NCBI GenBank assembly: GCA_015680905.1
Contig: CM027377.1
Location: 34,868,501 to 34,932,500, forward strand
Direction: 5' to 3'
Length of the DNA: 64,000 bases
Source: Coptis chinensis
Lineage: Eukaryota > Streptophyta > Magnoliopsida > Ranunculales > Ranunculaceae
The position numbers and the translations under genes are program-made. Position 1 is the stretch's first letter. Every line of letters starts with the position of its first letter. Positions 35,471 through 48,600 of the stretch are shown in pieces. The notes beneath the pieces were generated by a model. That model saw only the letters and a list, made by a program, of their open reading frames with translations. It did no database searches and was not told where the DNA came from.

Positions 35471-36028
35471 ATGTGGAAACAGAAGTCCATCATGAGCAAG
35501 CACGTGCTTGCATGAGATTGAGTGATCATAGTAATTTTAGCCCCAACATACGCACTTACTCGCTTCAACTAGGGAAAATGAGATTACAGACTAGCTTATT
35601 GGACTAAGCCTAATGCTTATACCTTATCAAAAAACAAAACCAAAAACCAAAAAACAAAAATCGTAATGCTTATGGCTCCAGAACAAATACTGAAACAGAG
35701 CGTGTTCTATCTTTGGTATTAAGTTATAGCACCAACGCACGATACCAAAAGGTCACACTAAGAAATAGGTTTTGCCTAATAAATCACGATTTCAGTATTT
35801 TATCCTAATTATTGTAGGAGACAGACTCGTAGTGTTTTATTTTTACTTAATGATTGTGAGAAAACAATGAAGGCTTGACGAAATACCGCAAATTGTATGC
35901 ATTTCAGTCTGTTCAACAATTAAAGAACCAAAAGTGGAAAGAAGGAATATGTCATAATGAAAAACTATGTATCGATTTGGCGGATTATTCTAACTGATCT
36001 GCGACCATAATTTGATACAGGTGCTACT
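35471..36028. other. Non-coding DNA upstream of TAR copy 1
   Basis: Continuation of the TAR upstream region. A 66-codon ORF at 35407-35607 is conserved in the second copy but shows no domain. The segment ends at the target site of the mosaic LTR element (CTACT 36024-36028). Confidence 0.55.
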
Positions 36029-36736
36029 TGTTAGGAATATACAACTTAATTGTATTTACTCTTTACCAATTACCAAACTATACAAACCTTTTGTCTTGTA
36101 AGTGTCTTGTACTTCTTAATTAAATCCGAGCCTAGTGTAGATACACTATGTCCTTAAGACAGATTTTCCCCCTCACGGTGCTTGAAGGTTGATGGGAAAC
36201 TATCTCTCAAGATAGAACGGATTTCCTTCTATAGAAAGCTAGCACTTCAATTCTATAGACTCAGCGAACACAACATAGTATTTGACTAAGAACAGAGGGA
36301 GAAGAGAAAGATCAGAACTCTGTGTGATCTGGTGTATTTTTCTCTCCAAATTCATCCACTATTTATAGGTGAGTGGTGCCTTTTCGAAACAACACACGGT
36401 GACTCTTGGGAAAAAGTAAGCAACTCTTTGAAAAGTCACATGTTTGAAAGGACACACCATTTTCGCATATAACCTTTGTTTGAACCGGTTACCTATTTCG
36501 AAAAGTTGCACCTTTTCGGCATGATGATACAATCGTTTCAAACCAAAGGTGCACATTTCGAAAGGTCGCACCTTTTCGCATAATGCAATTTTTCAAACAA
36601 ATGCATCATTTTGAAAAGGTTTTTCTCACATTCACATTTGTTTCAAGAAAAACCCATTTCATCTTAAGTGGGGTAACTTGGGAGACAAACTACTCATTCA
36701 TATTTAAATGGATTTGAGCAAATCATTTTTCTAACA
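36029..36736 (-). repeat. 3' LTR of mosaic element, copy 1
   Basis: 708 bp. The segment 36400-36640 holds several degenerate repeats of TTTCGAAAAGG next to CACCTTTTCG, forming short palindromes. Confidence 0.9.
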
Positions 36737-37384
36737 ATCCCCCACATGAATGAAAATTTGGCTTCTTCTATCATAAACATCCGATTTACGTTCTTTTACA
36801 AATGAAAAGATACCGCGACGTCGAGTCAAGTAGCATGGGAGGCCTTGAACTTGCCTTAGTGAAAGACGATCGGTTTAATTGGACGATCGGTAGACTTCAA
36901 TTAATGTCCTTGAACTCGGCCGTTTGTATAAACCTAGACAATCATCTTCACGCCAGCATCCGCCTCGAATCTTGTTGGTTCTCACGTTTGTGTTCATTTT
37001 GGCCTTGAACACTTCTTGGTTTCAGATAGTGCTTTTGAGACATTTGTCTTTAAAATTCTCATAGAAGCGGCCCCACTTCGCACTAACATAGGTGATTTTT
37101 ATAAAGAATATCCTGCAATACTCCACTTGGATAACATAATTTTCCAAGATATAGTAAATCATTAAAAGCTTGACTTATCCTGGTTCTCGCAGCAGATATG
37201 CACTGTCTTATATAGGAATGGGTTAGAGTATAATATTACTCCCTAGTGCTAACTGAGTCACAAACATAATTCAGTTGGCCCATTGAACCTAGATCTTGGG
37301 ATCTCCAGTCAACTAGGTTGGTTTTTCCATTATGATGACTCTTGGTTGATTATCTCAAAAGCTTTAAGCCCATTCCCCTTGATA

Positions 37385-38586
37385 ATCTTTCTACTTGCTC
37401 TCTTGTTAAACCTTTTGTAAGCGGATCCGAATGTTATCTTTTGACCTTACATAGTTGATTGAGATAACTCCATTTGAGAGCAATTGTCTAATCGGTATTA
37501 TGTCTACGGCGTATATGTCGAGACTTCCGTTATACATGCTACTCGTTCTCTACTAATAGCAGATTAGGTCATCCGCAGTGTATACACACTTCTTTGGCAC
37601 GCAGTTTAGCCCAGTTTGGAATATCCTCTAAGAAATTTCGAAGCCACTCTGCTTCTTCTCCAGCCTTGTCCAATGCTATGAATTCTGATTCCATAGTGGA
37701 CCTTATATGCACGTTTGCTTTGAGGATTTCTAAGAAATTTATGCATCTCTCCTAGAGTAAAACACCACATTTGATGTCTTTTGAGTAATGCTTCAACAAA
37801 TTTCCAATTTTGAATTAATTAATTCAAGGAGATTCATAATTCCCCATATTTTCCCAATTTCTCATGACAAAGTCAATAAATTGGAAAACCATTTAGATAT
37901 ATGTTTAGCAAGTGAGGTGTCTTGTTAAAGAATGTCACATATCATTCATATAGTGTCGAAACACTTCTAAGACCTCAATTTTGCTTACAAGTATGCTTAC
38001 AGAACAATATCTTAAACAATCTTCTTTATTGGCACTCTTTGGCGCAATAGTAAAACACATACATCTTACAAATAATACAATATTTTTAGAACCCTTTTAG
38101 CACTAGCCATTCCTAACATCTGGAATGAAGCAAGGATTCTCGGAATCTTGGATCATAATTCCCTCCAAGTGTGGCATTACCACCACCTTGTTTGCTTTCA
38201 AGAAGTCCATTCCAAGAATGACTTGAAAATGGTCTAAGTGAGCTACCATCAGGTCTACCTTTCCTCGCCCGGTTATTGCATCTTAATGTCAACTTCCAAA
38301 GCGAAGTCTTTTCACCGGTTCGGCTTCTTGGTTCAAGCCTCTCATAGAGCCCGTACATTCTGCTAGTTTCAATCCAATAGCCTGCATTATACATACTCGA
38401 GATTAACGTTATGAGTTGAACCAAGTATCTACCATTGCTAGTATACACCGTAGTTATTGAGTTCCACTTCTACGAACATAAAGGTCGATCATCGGGGACC
38501 AAAATGTTCATACCATTCAACGAACTAGTAGGTCTAACAAATGAAATAGGAGCGGCATGAATAGGAGAACACGGTGGTGTTGTCAT
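37385..38586 (-). pseudogene. Retropepsin-like plus copia RNase H remnant
   Basis: Starting at the ATG 38586 (MTTPP), a frame leads to an aspartic-protease-like segment. The second copy preserves AMVDIGSTHTLIS here, i.e. a D-x-G-S active-site motif. Further on comes VILGMDFL (about 38190), a motif usual in gypsy or plant retropepsin-like domains. Toward the left end a copia-type RNase H tail appears: EFIALDKAGEEAEWLRNFL near 37660, then RHIRRRHNT and a TKGL-type end near 37400. The middle of pol is absent. Frameshifts occur in both copies, at different places. Two retroelement parts appear fused. Confidence 0.6.
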
Positions 38587-38700
38587 TTCTATTCTAAAAT
38601 ATAAGCACACCTTCGTTATTTCCTTAAACCAAAAAGAAAAAGAAAACAAAACAAATTACGTTTCGGTAAAGAAGAAGAAAAAAAGAAATCTGTCTTAAGT

Positions 38701-39401
38701 TGTTAGGAATATACAACTTAATTGTACTTACTCTTTACCAATTACCAAACTATACAAACCTTTTGTCTTGTAAAGTGTCTTGTACTTCTTAATTAAATCC
38801 GAGCCTAGTGTAGATACACTATGTCCTTAAGACAAATTTTCCCCTCACGCGTTTGCTTGAAGGTTGATGGGAAACTATCTCCCAAGATAGAGCGGATTTC
38901 CTTCATAGAAAGCTAGCACTTCAATTCTATAGACTCAAATAAACCTGACATAGTATTTGACTAAAAGCGAGGGAGAAGAGAAAGATCGAACTCGTGTGAT
39001 GCGGTGTATTTTTCTCTCCAAATTCATCCACTATTTATAGGTGAGTGGTGCCTTTTCGAAACAACACAAATGACTCTTGGGAAAAAGTAAGCAACTCTTT
39101 GAAAAGTCACATGTTTGAAAGGACACACCATTTCGGCATATAGACCTTTTTTGAACCGGTGCCTATTTGAAAGGTTGCACCTTTTCGGCATGATGACCGC
39201 TTGTTTGAAACCGGTGCACATTTCGAAAAGTCGCACCTTTTCTCGCATAATGCACTGTTTCAAACAAATGCATCATTTTGAAAAGGTTTTTCTCACATTA
39301 CGTCTTGTTTGAAAAACCCATTTCATCTTAAGTGGGGTAACTTGGGGAGACAAACTACTCATTCATATTTAAATGGATTTGAGCAAATCATTTTTCTAAC
39401 A
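38701..39401 (-). repeat. 5' LTR of mosaic element, copy 1
   Basis: 701 bp, paired with 36029-36736. The adjacent internal sequence has no standard tRNA-Met primer-binding site. Confidence 0.9.
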
Positions 39402-39817
39402 CTACTTGCCACAATGAAAACTATGTAACAGTCGATTAAAATTTGAGATTACCGGTGCCATCCAGTTTCACCCATCGGCGATATCTTGGACAAAGCATGT
39501 TTTTGTTCCCATGAAATGAAATCGTACAAATATGATAGTCCCTTCCTTCATCAATTCGATACCTATTCTGTCTGATTCAACTTTTTATTATCTTATTTTT
39601 TTTGGGTGGAAATAACAAGCATTTGAAGTATATGTCACCAATTAATCGAAATTAATCAATTTCTGTCCTAAAACGTGCTAGAAATTTTCTTAAATTACCT
39701 TTCCAAAATAAGGTTGTCAATAATGAGGTACCTAAACTTAACCAAAAGAACTTAGATTAGGAATTATCCAATTCATTTCTTCTAAAACTATGAATCTAAC
39801 CAACATTGTTTTCTCTG

Positions 39818-39860
39818 TTTTGTCTATATATACGAGACACCATCCAAGCATTGTTGTGCA
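39818..39860 (+). promoter_or_regulatory. TAR copy 1 core promoter (TATA box)
   Basis: CTATATATAC at 39824-39833, about 80 bp upstream of the ATG at 39910. This is the usual TATA spacing if transcription starts near 39860. The same arrangement occurs before copy 2 (about 59091-59100). Confidence 0.6.
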
Positions 39861-39909
39861 GTGCAACAACAGTTGAATTCTAAAGTTGTAAGTGAGCAAG
39901 AAAACAAAG

Positions 39910-41626
<1,717 letters not shown>

Positions 41627-42097
41627 TCAATAGGATCTGGAGATGAATAGTTATCTAGGGAACACACTAGACAGTTGTCTAGCTTGCTAGAAATTTAACT
41701 TAGTGTTACTATATATTGCAATCTCCACACAAAGGTTATTTCACTGTGTGCTCTGTGATGGGGCATTGATTAAATTATTCCATAGTACTGATCATTGTTT
41801 TTCAATGATAATGAATAACTATCAATTCATCTGTCTGGCTATTTTTATGCATTTGTAGCTTACGAACATGATATTTGTGCAATAGGGTAAGCCCATTATT
41901 TCCAATTTGATGAAGAGTTTTGCTTTGGGCATTTTCATCAGCAAAGAGTTTTGATAATCACCACCATTTGCTAAGAGCGATTGGAAAGAAATTAAAGGAC
42001 ACATACAGGGTGATAATATAGAAATAGTAAAGCAAAAATTATATAGGTTCCACGACATCGATCAACAGAATAGCTTGTTGTCAGTTAGTCTAATGTC
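41627..42097 (+). other. TAR copy 1 3' flank
   Basis: Directly follows the TAA stop at 41624-41626 and probably holds the 3' UTR. AT-rich, no other gene recognised. A 78-codon minus-strand ORF (41822-42058) lacks any domain. Confidence 0.5.
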
Positions 42098-42100
42098 GAA

Positions 42101-42536
42101 GAGCAAGTCCAATGGGGGCTATATGGGCTGCTAAAGGCAGATATAGCACCCCAACCACAAAAATGTCATTCTAATGGGGCTGCTAAAAGAGTCTTAAATT
42201 TGGAATGAGTCAAAAACCCAGCCAAAGTTAAAACCTTTGCTAGCAGCTGTTCTAATAAGTTCGGGAGACGGACATCATAGTTTCTGCCGTTCGTGTGTTA
42301 AATTTTGATGGACGGCAGAAACTATGATGTCCGTCCAAAAAAAATTTAACTTAAATTACAAAATAATAGACGGACGGCAGAAACTATGCCATCCGTATCA
42401 TTTAGTACTTCGAAACAGAAAACGCGATTGGATTGGTTTTTTGATTTTGGAGTGCCAAATTTGGCTGGGCAAAGCTAAAAGGCCTATGTGGCACCTTTTA
42501 GCAGCCCAATTTAGCAGCTCTCCATTGGTCTTGCTC
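42101..42536. mobile_element. Harbinger-like MITE with GAGCAAGTCCAATGG ends
   Basis: 436 bp with ends GAGCAAGTCCAATGG and inverted GAGCAAGACCAATGG. Right flank TAA, left flank GAA (decayed duplication). The interior has three copies of GACGGCAGAAACTATG or its complement, two in inverted orientation, so it could form a strong hairpin. Second copy 61371-61806. Confidence 0.75.
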
Positions 42537-42830
42537 TAATACAAACAATAGTTAGATGTGACTGATCTAATGACCAAAAGTTTTGAGTCAACAGTTTTAG
42601 ATATACGCTACAATGGATCCTTGCTACGGTCGCCCACAGACCTATTCTAGGTCAAAATCAAGACAGATACAAGCACCAGAGTTGATATTAAAACCAAAGC
42701 CCATATTATGTTTGGTTGTGTGATTGCAGGAAACAAGATGCTTCCGTACTTTATGACAACATCACTCTGACGGACTAATATACACAGCCAATATATATTA
42801 TACATGTGTCCAGCACAATTCATCAACGAA

Positions 42831-42974
42831 TTATACCAATACCTCAGCCAGGTCAATTATACTAAAGTCTCTCATATCAAGACCTCAGCTAGGTCGATTG
42901 TACCAAGACCTCAACCAGGTCGTTCATATTAAGACCTCAGCCAGGTTGTTTATACCAAGACCTCAGCCAGGTCT
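42831..42974. repeat. Five ~30-bp tandem repeats with palindromic GACCTCAGCCAGGTC
   Basis: Five degenerate units, each with the inverted pair GACCT...AGGTC around CAGCC, spaced 28-34 bp. Same array at 62101-62244. It sits in the putative U3 part of a gypsy LTR. Confidence 0.85.
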
Positions 42975-43145
42975 TGTAACGCTCAAAGATGGAAAGGCAG
43001 TCGTTACAATAATTCTGTAATAGCAGTCATGCACTTTATTGCATCCGCATTTAAGCTTATTCAAGAGCCACATTGACCAAAGGTCACAAGCTATAAATTA
43101 GGTGGGGGATCACCTCCATTCTCCATCTTCTCCACTCTCCAAGAG

Positions 43146-44340
43146 CAGTGGCGGAGCTAGGGGGACCAGGATACACCCTGGCGCACCCTCACTTTCTCAA
43201 AAAAAAATAAAAAACTATTCATCCTATTTTCTTGTAACTAAAACCCAAGCAAATAGGAAAAGAGAAAAACCAAAAAGGAAACCAAACCCACCCAAAAACA
43301 GTTACCCACTATTGGCTATTAAATCGTTGAGTATTCACCAAGTAATCGGCGCCGAGTAATCGGTGAGTACTCGCTGCTTAGCCGACTCGACTAACAATTT
43401 AATCCCCGATCACAATCGGGCTAGAAAACTCCTCGAGTACTCAGCCGATTAGCCGAGTAATTGTGTTCACGATTTCTACTATATCAATGTTAAACATTGA
43501 ACTTCGACATTTTGCCGATTCGACCAACTCTCGATTCTCAGTAAAGTTCTACACTTTAATCATATTTATTTCGGTTGATTGAGTGTTTTAATTGTTTATT
43601 GATTGATTGGGTTCTTAATTGGTTTCATTATGTTGGTATTTCATAGTTAAATATATTTAATAAGTATTTGTAAAGAAATATAGTGTTATTAAAAATCGCG
43701 ATTAATGCCGATTAATCCCCAACCGATTACATGACCTACTCGCTACTAAACTCTTCAAACGAGTAGCGACCGAAATAAATTCAATCCAACACTCTTATTC
43801 TTCGACGAGTACCTTTAGCGTTGGACTGACCAAATCTAAAGACACAAGATAATGACGATTAATTCGACTTTCCATGTTCTTTAATTATTTGAAATGTGTC
43901 GCGTCACTGCAAGGCAAAGCGAACACATGGATCACATCCTTGTTCATTCTCAATATTTTTTTGTTAAATACATGTTGATCCAATTCGACCTGGATTCCTC
44001 CAAATCGAAAAAATCACATGGAGACTCTATCTCAAAACCAACCTTATCTCATATAACAACATTAAACAAAGAATTCTCATCATATTTGAAAACCAAGAAA
44101 TACCAAGCACAAAATAGTTACACTCTAAAAAGCATCCCACCTTTTTTTTTTATTTTTTTTTTTTTTTTTTTTTACATTTATTGCTACCGCTTTATATGAA
44201 TTTTGATATTTATCTTATACTTGTTTTGTGATTGTGTTTGAAATATTAGTTTAAAAAAAACGAGTTTTTTTTTTTTTTTTTTTTGTATGTGTGGTTGTCT
44301 GGGTGGCTCACCCTCACTTAATTTCCTGGCTCCGCCACTG
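43146..44340. mobile_element. Non-autonomous hAT element with 8-bp TSD
   Basis: Ends CAGTGGCGGAGC and GCTCCGCCACTG, flanked by TCCAAGAG at 43138-43145 and 44341-44348. 1195 bp, no transposase ORF. It has long T runs at 44143-44174 and 44265-44284 and several inverted GAGTACTCG-like motifs around 43320-43460. Second copy 62416-63598. Confidence 0.88.
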
Positions 44341-44552
44341 TCCAAGAGTATTATTTCTTCTCCACGATGAATCTCCATTTCCTATTCAAAGTACTGATCA
44401 AGAGGAACTATGTCAGACTTGATTCCAGTTCACTGGAGAACTGGATACGTAGGCAGCTCGTACGTAATGCGAGCTCAGTCAAATCAACACTAAACCTCCA
44501 TCTCCCCCAATTCCCTTGAATTGTAAGGTCATAACTAAAATACACATTTACA

Positions 44553-45018
44553 TTAGCGCCATCTTGGATTGATTTACTTGGAAATTCAACTAATCAAATT
44601 TTAGTTTTTTTGATCAAACTTTCTAAGTTCAATTTCCAAGTTCACGAAGCGTGGTAATCAAAGCGAAATACTACCAAATTTCACTCAACTCGAGCATCAA
44701 TCAGAGTGGAAATCGATTAGGAATAATCTCTCAAATCGTTGAAAGGTAGCCTCAAAAGTCAAAACAGCAACGAACTTGTAGTTTTCAAATTGGATAAGTA
44801 CACCAACCTTCATCTTTAGTCAATGGTTCCTTGTCATATCAACCTTTGTCTGTGTGTCAATTCTTTTGCTGGTTTTACCACCACAGTTTATTTTGAAAGC
44901 AGATCTCCCATAACCTGCGAACAAAGAGATTTTGTTGCACTCTGTATCTTACTTTCGTTGTTTAGTCTTCATTTATGAGTTTGAACTATTCAATGCATGC
45001 AATCTGAAAGACAAGCAC
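44553..45018 (+). other. Leader of gypsy element G1, interrupted
   Basis: Follows the putative primer-binding site of G1. A stretch around CACGAAGCGTGG and GATTAGGAATAA resembles the G2 leader near 45690-45760, so the two elements are related. No gag of G1 is seen before G2 begins. Confidence 0.45.
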
Positions 45019-45622
45019 TGTAGGGGAGCAATATCCCCACTAAGGAACATTGCAGACGAAACACAAGCGACCTCAACGCATCGACCTCCAAGACCGATCT
45101 GCGAGCGACTCCTTAGAAGTAGGTGTGTACATTGCAGGAGAAGGCACGAATTCCTCAACGCATCGACCTCCAAGACCGATCTCGCGGCGACTCCTTACAA
45201 GTAGGTGGTGGTGCGAACAAAGATACCTCAGTCATTTAACACTTTGCCGAGAGGCGAGCTACGCCCACCGATGTAATCATTGCCAAAATCTTATTTGTAT
45301 TCCCACCACCGGAAATAGGGACTACCGCGCCAACTCCCAATCGGTATGACTTACACCAAAACCACTCCCAAAGACTCATTCACGATCTCTACCCTACATT
45401 TGTACACAAAGGGTACACGTTAATTCGAAGGATCTCCACTCCCAAAATCCTATAAATACCACCTCTTTGGAACTACGCCGACCTGATTCTTCTCTCCCCA
45501 AGAAAAGGAAAACGAGGGAGATCGTGGCGGTTAAGCTTCACAAATGACCTCGGTCCCATCCAAAGTCCAAACCCATCTCGTCCTCCTCCATCAGAATCGA
45601 GAAAGCTAAAACGCCCTTTACA
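45019..45622 (+). repeat. 5' LTR of gypsy element G2
   Basis: 604 bp, TG...CA. It contains a TATAAATACC motif (about 45450) and two direct copies of an ~82-bp unit starting CCTCAACGCATCGACC at 45071 and 45153. Confidence 0.75.
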
Positions 45623-45699
45623 TTGGCGCCGTCGTGGTTCCGATTCGAGAGCCACTTTAGATCGGTTCATCCATCTCTAACTCTCCGACCCACGAAGCA

Positions 45700-48600
45700 T
45701 GGTTAGCATAGAAGATCAAGTTCTAACCTTGCCCACCGCTTAGGAATAACGAATGAGAGCATTTCCTTGCTCGGGGAAGAAAATGCTACGTTACGCTCAA
45801 AGTGGATAATTACCGCAGAACAACAAGTCGGCAACGGAGCCGAACACAAAGATCAATGGCGTTAATCGCCAGCTTTTAACGAAGTTATCCCAAAGGATTG
45901 GCCGGACCTCTGCGAAGAAGGACTCGACACGATCGCGTGCACAAGATGCTTAAGGCGTATCGCGGCGATCTCCGTTCACCGCGGAGGTCCTCGGTAAATC
46001 CTCTCCACACGACTTTATCCACCCACGCTTTCCATGTATCGGCAAAGACATGCCCCGGTCGAATGACGTGGCTCGCTATATTCGAGTTTGGCACTCTACA
46101 TACTCACCCGAAGTTTGATTATCTCCATCTGCAGATTATTTCCAGCCAGCCTCAAGGATGGCTCTCTAGATTGTTCTTTTCAATCGAGTCCGATTCTATA
46201 AACACTTTCAACAACACTGATTTGTTCGCCAAACAAGACGCCCACAACAAAGCGGAAGAAGGCGATCTTGATTCTCTGTTTCAATTATCATTCAAGGAGG
46301 GCTAAACTATTCGTGAATTCCTAGGACGGTTCAAGTCCGAATCAGCGTGCATGGAAAGTGGCTTGAAAGAATCTTTAAGCCACAATCGCCCTTTTCCAAT
46401 GCTTGCCGAAAGTGCTTAAACAAATGACCTAGCTAGGTCGTTGATGAAGGAACGCCAGAGACACCGCGAGCTCTATGCTCAAAATTGGACAAGTACATCA
46501 AGTTGCAAGAAACTTTAAAACTCCATGGTTTAGCGAGCCACGAGGTCGCCGAAGTCTCGGATCGTTCCCCACGGGGCAAGAAGCGCCAGTCGCTGTTTGC
46601 TTGGCGGCTTCGTGCGCGATCGGATAACAGCCGAGAATTCAACGTCCGGACCGTTCCCCAATCACATCTTTGGATAAGATTAGGCGCGCCTCATTTTTCC
46701 GGCCAACCATCAGGCAGCCCGCAGATCGACTGGCAAGCCTTTTTGTGCATTTCATAAAGCAAAGTGCCATGAAACTGATGCATGCTGGGGGCTCAAGCAT
46801 TATCTCCAAGACCTGGTGGAAGCTGGTTATATCAAACACTACATTAGCATTCCTGATGGCGACCTGCGTCACAAGTTGCTGGCTCGTCGTGTACGTAGTC
46901 GATCTCCACCTCACCATCACGCCAAAGGATACAGGCTCGTCCTCACGGTGGGGCGCCTCCGCGGATCGTTCGCCACGAGAAGGCAACACTCGTCCGATCG
47001 TGACAATGCTCGCCATTATTCATGTGATTACCTTTCCGGACGATTCTCGTGACCTCTTCCCCGAAAAAAGACGCCGGGTTGGCGCGCTTCGTGAAGTCTA
47101 TCATTTTACTTCATTGTGGCAGCTCCGCCTCGTGGTTCAGTCGCAGTCATGGCGATATCACTTTCCGCGAGAGGCCGACTTAAGCAAAGTCCGCCTTCCG
47201 CATAATGACGCATTGGTCGTTCATGTCAAAATCAGCGACCGGATAACAAATGGCGTCTGACGACCGGCAGTTCTGTGACATCTTATTTTACCACACCATG
47301 CAAGAGATGAACCTCCCCAAGTCCGTTCTCGTTTAACCCAATTGCCCCCTTTACGGGTTCAATGGCTCCAGAGCCGACCCTATTGGTGACATTATCTTAC
47401 CGGTGATCGGTGGGCTCTCGAGGAGGATAAGATTACCTCGCAATACTTCGGTTCTCGTTCTCGACAACAAGTCGCCATACAATGCCATCCTCGGACGACG
47501 CCGGATTCATCGGATCGCCGAGCCCGTGCCGTCCACACACATCAAGTTCTCCGTTTCCCGGGACCTCGAGGCATGATGGAGCTTAGAAGCAATCAACTTG
47601 AAGCGTACCATTGTAACCCGAGGTCAATCAACCGAATCGACGACCGCCGTGAATTGCTTCCACCATCTCAGATCCTCCGGGCTACATTAATGGCACGACT
47701 TAGTTAAGCGAAGTCAACCAGAACCGCCAAGCGAACGGGGGGCTCTTACAAAGCGAAGTTCTCTCGATGCCGATACCTGCACTTTTCGCTCCCGAGAGTC
47801 CTCAATGCACCCGAAGACCTTAAGCTTTGACCCAACGACGGTTAGCCGTCGATTAAAGTTTCAGAGATCGTCTCAGCCCATGCCGCCCGCCCGCACGGTT
47901 GCCAATAGCAGCCGCACCATCAATGTGTTCGCGGCCGGGTCCACTCCCGGTTAGTGGCTACCCTCGGCAGCGTTCACAGCCGAATTCGCTCCACCATCAG
48001 CGACCGGTCGGATCGTCCCCGCGCCAGCCGCCGCTTCTGCGGAAGTGAGTAAGCCAAGTAGTGCTTCGCCACCGGTTGTAAAACCCCATGGCGAGAAAAA
48101 AGAAAAAGTGAATCTTAGCACGTAAGACGACCGAAGTTTGTATATGTAGGGGCTAACCTCGACCCCCACTTTCGATCCCAACTTGTAAATTTCTTATCAA
48201 TGAATAGAGATGTTTTGCTTGGTCGTATATCGATGTGCGAATCGATCCTAACCTCGCTTGCCACAAATTAAACGCGTGAACCCCAATGCTAGACCAAGTC
48301 CGACAACGACCTGCGTCGACTATCCTGCGCTTTCAAAAAGCCATCAATGACTAGGTCGAAAAACTTCGAGCAAGTTCGGTTTCATCGAGAAAGGTAGACT
48401 ACCCGAGTGGATTACCAATATTAACGCCCGTCCCAAAAAGAATGGCCGCGGTTAAACATCGTCGATTTCACAAATGTCAATCAGGCACGCCTAAAAGATA
48501 GCTTTCCCTTTTCGCGTTGACCAACCCCGTCGACCAAACTTGTGGTCATGAACTCCTCTCCTTTATGGATCGCGTCTGATGGGTACAACCAAATCCCACT

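Larger units (their letters stand above)
36029..39401 (-). mobile_element. Non-autonomous mosaic LTR element upstream of TAR copy 1
   Basis: LTRs are 36029-36736 and 38701-39401 (TGTTAG...CTAACA), flanked by CTACT at 36024-36028 and 39402-39406. A polypurine tract (GTGGGGGAT, minus strand) abuts the left LTR. The 1964-bp interior carries a retropepsin-like remnant (38101-38586) joined to a copia RNase H tail (about 37385-37740), with no reverse transcriptase or integrase. The right LTR ends 508 bp upstream of the TAR start codon, so it may influence that promoter (inference). Confidence 0.85.
42718..44552 (+). repeat. Gypsy-type LTR (element G1), split by a hAT element
   Basis: The left boundary is approximate. 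Contents: tandem GACCTCAGCCAGGTC repeats, a TATA-like TATAAATTAGG near 43092, a hAT insertion (43146-44340), and an end at TTTACA (44552) followed by TTAGCGCCATCTTGG, close to the TTGGCGCC start seen after many plant gypsy LTRs. Without the insertion it would be about 630 bp. Leader sequence follows to 45018. Confidence 0.5.

Noticed and set aside
45050-47260. Several long ORFs on both strands in GC-rich DNA
   Set aside because: They fall in the gypsy G2 LTR, gag and spacer; apart from parts of gag they are shadows or frame-shifted pieces without domains.
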